Below are positions 5,258 to 6,310 of a stretch of 6,310 bases of DNA, in pieces. The translations under genes were made by a program, and so were the position numbers. Position 1 is the first letter of the stretch, and each line of letters begins with the position of its first letter. Origin of the DNA: Gemmatimonadota bacterium. GTDB lineage: Bacteria; Gemmatimonadota; Gemmatimonadetes; Longimicrobiales; Gaopeijiaceae. The notes under the pieces were generated by a model. That model searched no databases. It worked only from the letters and a program-made list of their open reading frames with translations, and was not told where the DNA came from. Location of the stretch: assembly GCA_026713345.1 (NCBI GenBank), contig JAPOOQ010000653.1, positions 1-6,310 of the forward strand, written 5' to 3'.

Positions 5258-6310
5258 CTATTCGCACCGCGCCTGCATGGTCAGGCCGACCTGCAGGTGA
5301 GCGACGACGAACGGCGCGGGCATGATCTCGAACCCGAACACCCGCCCGGTGGCCGCCTTCCTCACCGCCTGGCCCGCGAGCGCCCCGAGGCCCTGGCCCT
5401 CCAGATTCAGCGCGATTCGGCGGAGCACCTCCGCCAGGTAGGCCCCGGTGCCGCAGCACGGGTCCAGCACATAGACGTTCTCCGCCGCCAGCCCTTCCGC
5501 GATGCCGAGATCGTCCTTGAGCGCCTTGTCCACCCGGGCCACCATGTAGCGGACCACCTCCGACGGAGTGTACCAGACGCCCAGCTGCTTGCGCAACGCC
5601 GGGTCGAAGGCTTCGAGGAACGGCTCGTAGAAGTACGGCACCGCATCGCCCTCGTTGAACCGCGAGAAGAACGCGGCCTGGTCCACGCGGTTGAGCGCCG
5701 CCGACGTCCAGTCCAGGACCTCGACGAGGCCGAGCGGCTTCAGCCGGCCCGGATCGGACAGCTGACCGAACAGCGCGCGCAGCACCGGGGCCCGCAGGTG
5801 CCAGACGGCTTCGCGCCATCGGACCCTCCGCGGGCCGTGGCCAGCCTCGAACAGCGGGCCGTCCCTGCCCTGCTCTTCACGCGACCAGAGCACCCACGCG
5901 GAGAAGATCCCGTAGAACAGCGTCTGGATCAGCGTCGAACGGAAGAAGCGCTCCCCGCGCTCGCCCTCGAAGCGGATCCCGAGCGTCTCCTCCAGCGCCG
6001 ACCGCAGCGCCGCGAGCGATGCCGGGTTTCCCGCCGCCTCCAGCCGGGACAGTCCGTCGCGGGCGTACGAAGCGAGCAGCCAGGCCAAGTCTCTCGGCTC
6101 GGCCAGGGTCGCCTGGTGCGAGAGGGCCCGGGCAAGGTATTCGCCGAGCCCCGCACCCACATCGTGGGCGAACGTGCGAGGCTTCTCCACCTTGCTCCAG
6201 AAGTCGTCCGCATCCTCCGCCAGCCGGAAGGGTTCGAGCCTGGCCGGGCTGCCCGACCCGTCCGCGCCGACCAGAACGAAGTCGCGCAGGTTCGTCACCA
6301 GCACCAGCCG
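5258..6310 (-). pseudogene. Truncated Type IIG-like restriction/adenine methyltransferase, 5' end beyond window
   Basis: The frame is open to the right edge of the window, so the N terminus lies outside; the GTG at 6304 is probably internal. Residues counted from that Val. Seen: LRDFVLVG near the start, a helical region with GERFFRSTLIQTLFYGIFSA (117-136), LVEVLDWTSAALNRVD (193-208), then FYEPFLEAFDPALRKQLG (225-242), VWYTPSEVVRYMV, SAM-binding motif I VLDPCCGTGA (279-288) and FGFEIMPAPFVVAHLQVG (323-340). This matches the methyltransferase region of large single-chain Type I/IIG enzymes that methylate adenine and usually cut nearby DNA. The family match stops at about GLTMQ (position 5273), followed by ARCE and a stop. 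The catalytic N/DPPY motif, the target-recognition region and the rest are gone, so the product cannot methylate. Very high GC at third positions, like host DNA. The break lies about 20 bases from the end of the OLD gene, pointing to a recombination or insertion junction. Confidence 0.85.

Noticed and set aside
5235..5819. Minus-strand 194-codon frame inside the methyltransferase
   Set aside because: A Gly/Arg/Ala-rich shadow of the real methyltransferase frame.
1..6310. CRISPR array, tRNA/rRNA genes, tandem repeats or att-like direct repeats
   Set aside because: I looked for repeated units, cloverleaf-like stretches and matching direct repeats at the putative island edges and found none that I could support.

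Overview
The window looks like a defence-type or otherwise variable region from a high-GC bacterium. The right arm (about 5270-6310) and the stretch 940-1211 are strongly GC-rich, with nearly every codon ending in G or C. The block from about 1400 to 5254 is less GC-rich and has mixed codon use, as expected for horizontally acquired genes. The sequence alone does not fix the taxon. A soil-type high-GC phylum is plausible, and the two best promoters have TTGAC(A/G)-17-TAnn(A/G)T geometry, compatible with a housekeeping sigma-70 type factor.

Left part (1-1420): a DUF429 (RNase H-fold-like) gene lies on the minus strand at 38-709. Immediately upstream of it, also on the minus strand, is a decayed 5' remnant of an IS3-family transposase orfA (742-911) that has lost its start codon and is frameshifted. 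Then come about 500 bases with no intact gene, containing a GC-rich frameshifted coding relic (940-1211) and an unassigned open stretch. A good promoter at 1342-1370 closes this part.

Central part (1421-3060): a tight three-gene plus-strand operon whose genes overlap by 8 bp at each junction. Gene A (127 aa) is an unrecognised small protein with a DUF3467-like layout. Gene B (192 aa) has a HicB-like signature near its C terminus. Gene C (230 aa) has a HicA-like N-terminal domain followed by a proline-rich linker and a Cys/His cluster that looks like a zinc-binding module. The B-C pair could be a divergent, enlarged HicB/HicA-type toxin-antitoxin or RNA-targeting pair, with A as an accessory. 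This is the best candidate for something undescribed.

Right part (3061-6310): a separate strong promoter (3155-3188) drives a 653-aa OLD-family protein (ABC-type ATPase plus TOPRIM nuclease). It converges, with only 3 bp between stop codons, on the broken end of a Type IIG-like adenine methyltransferase/restriction gene. That gene keeps SAM-binding motif I but is cut before the catalytic N/DPPY motif. The simplest reading is that the OLD gene, perhaps with the A-B-C operon, was inserted into or recombined next to a restriction-modification locus, with one defence system replacing another.
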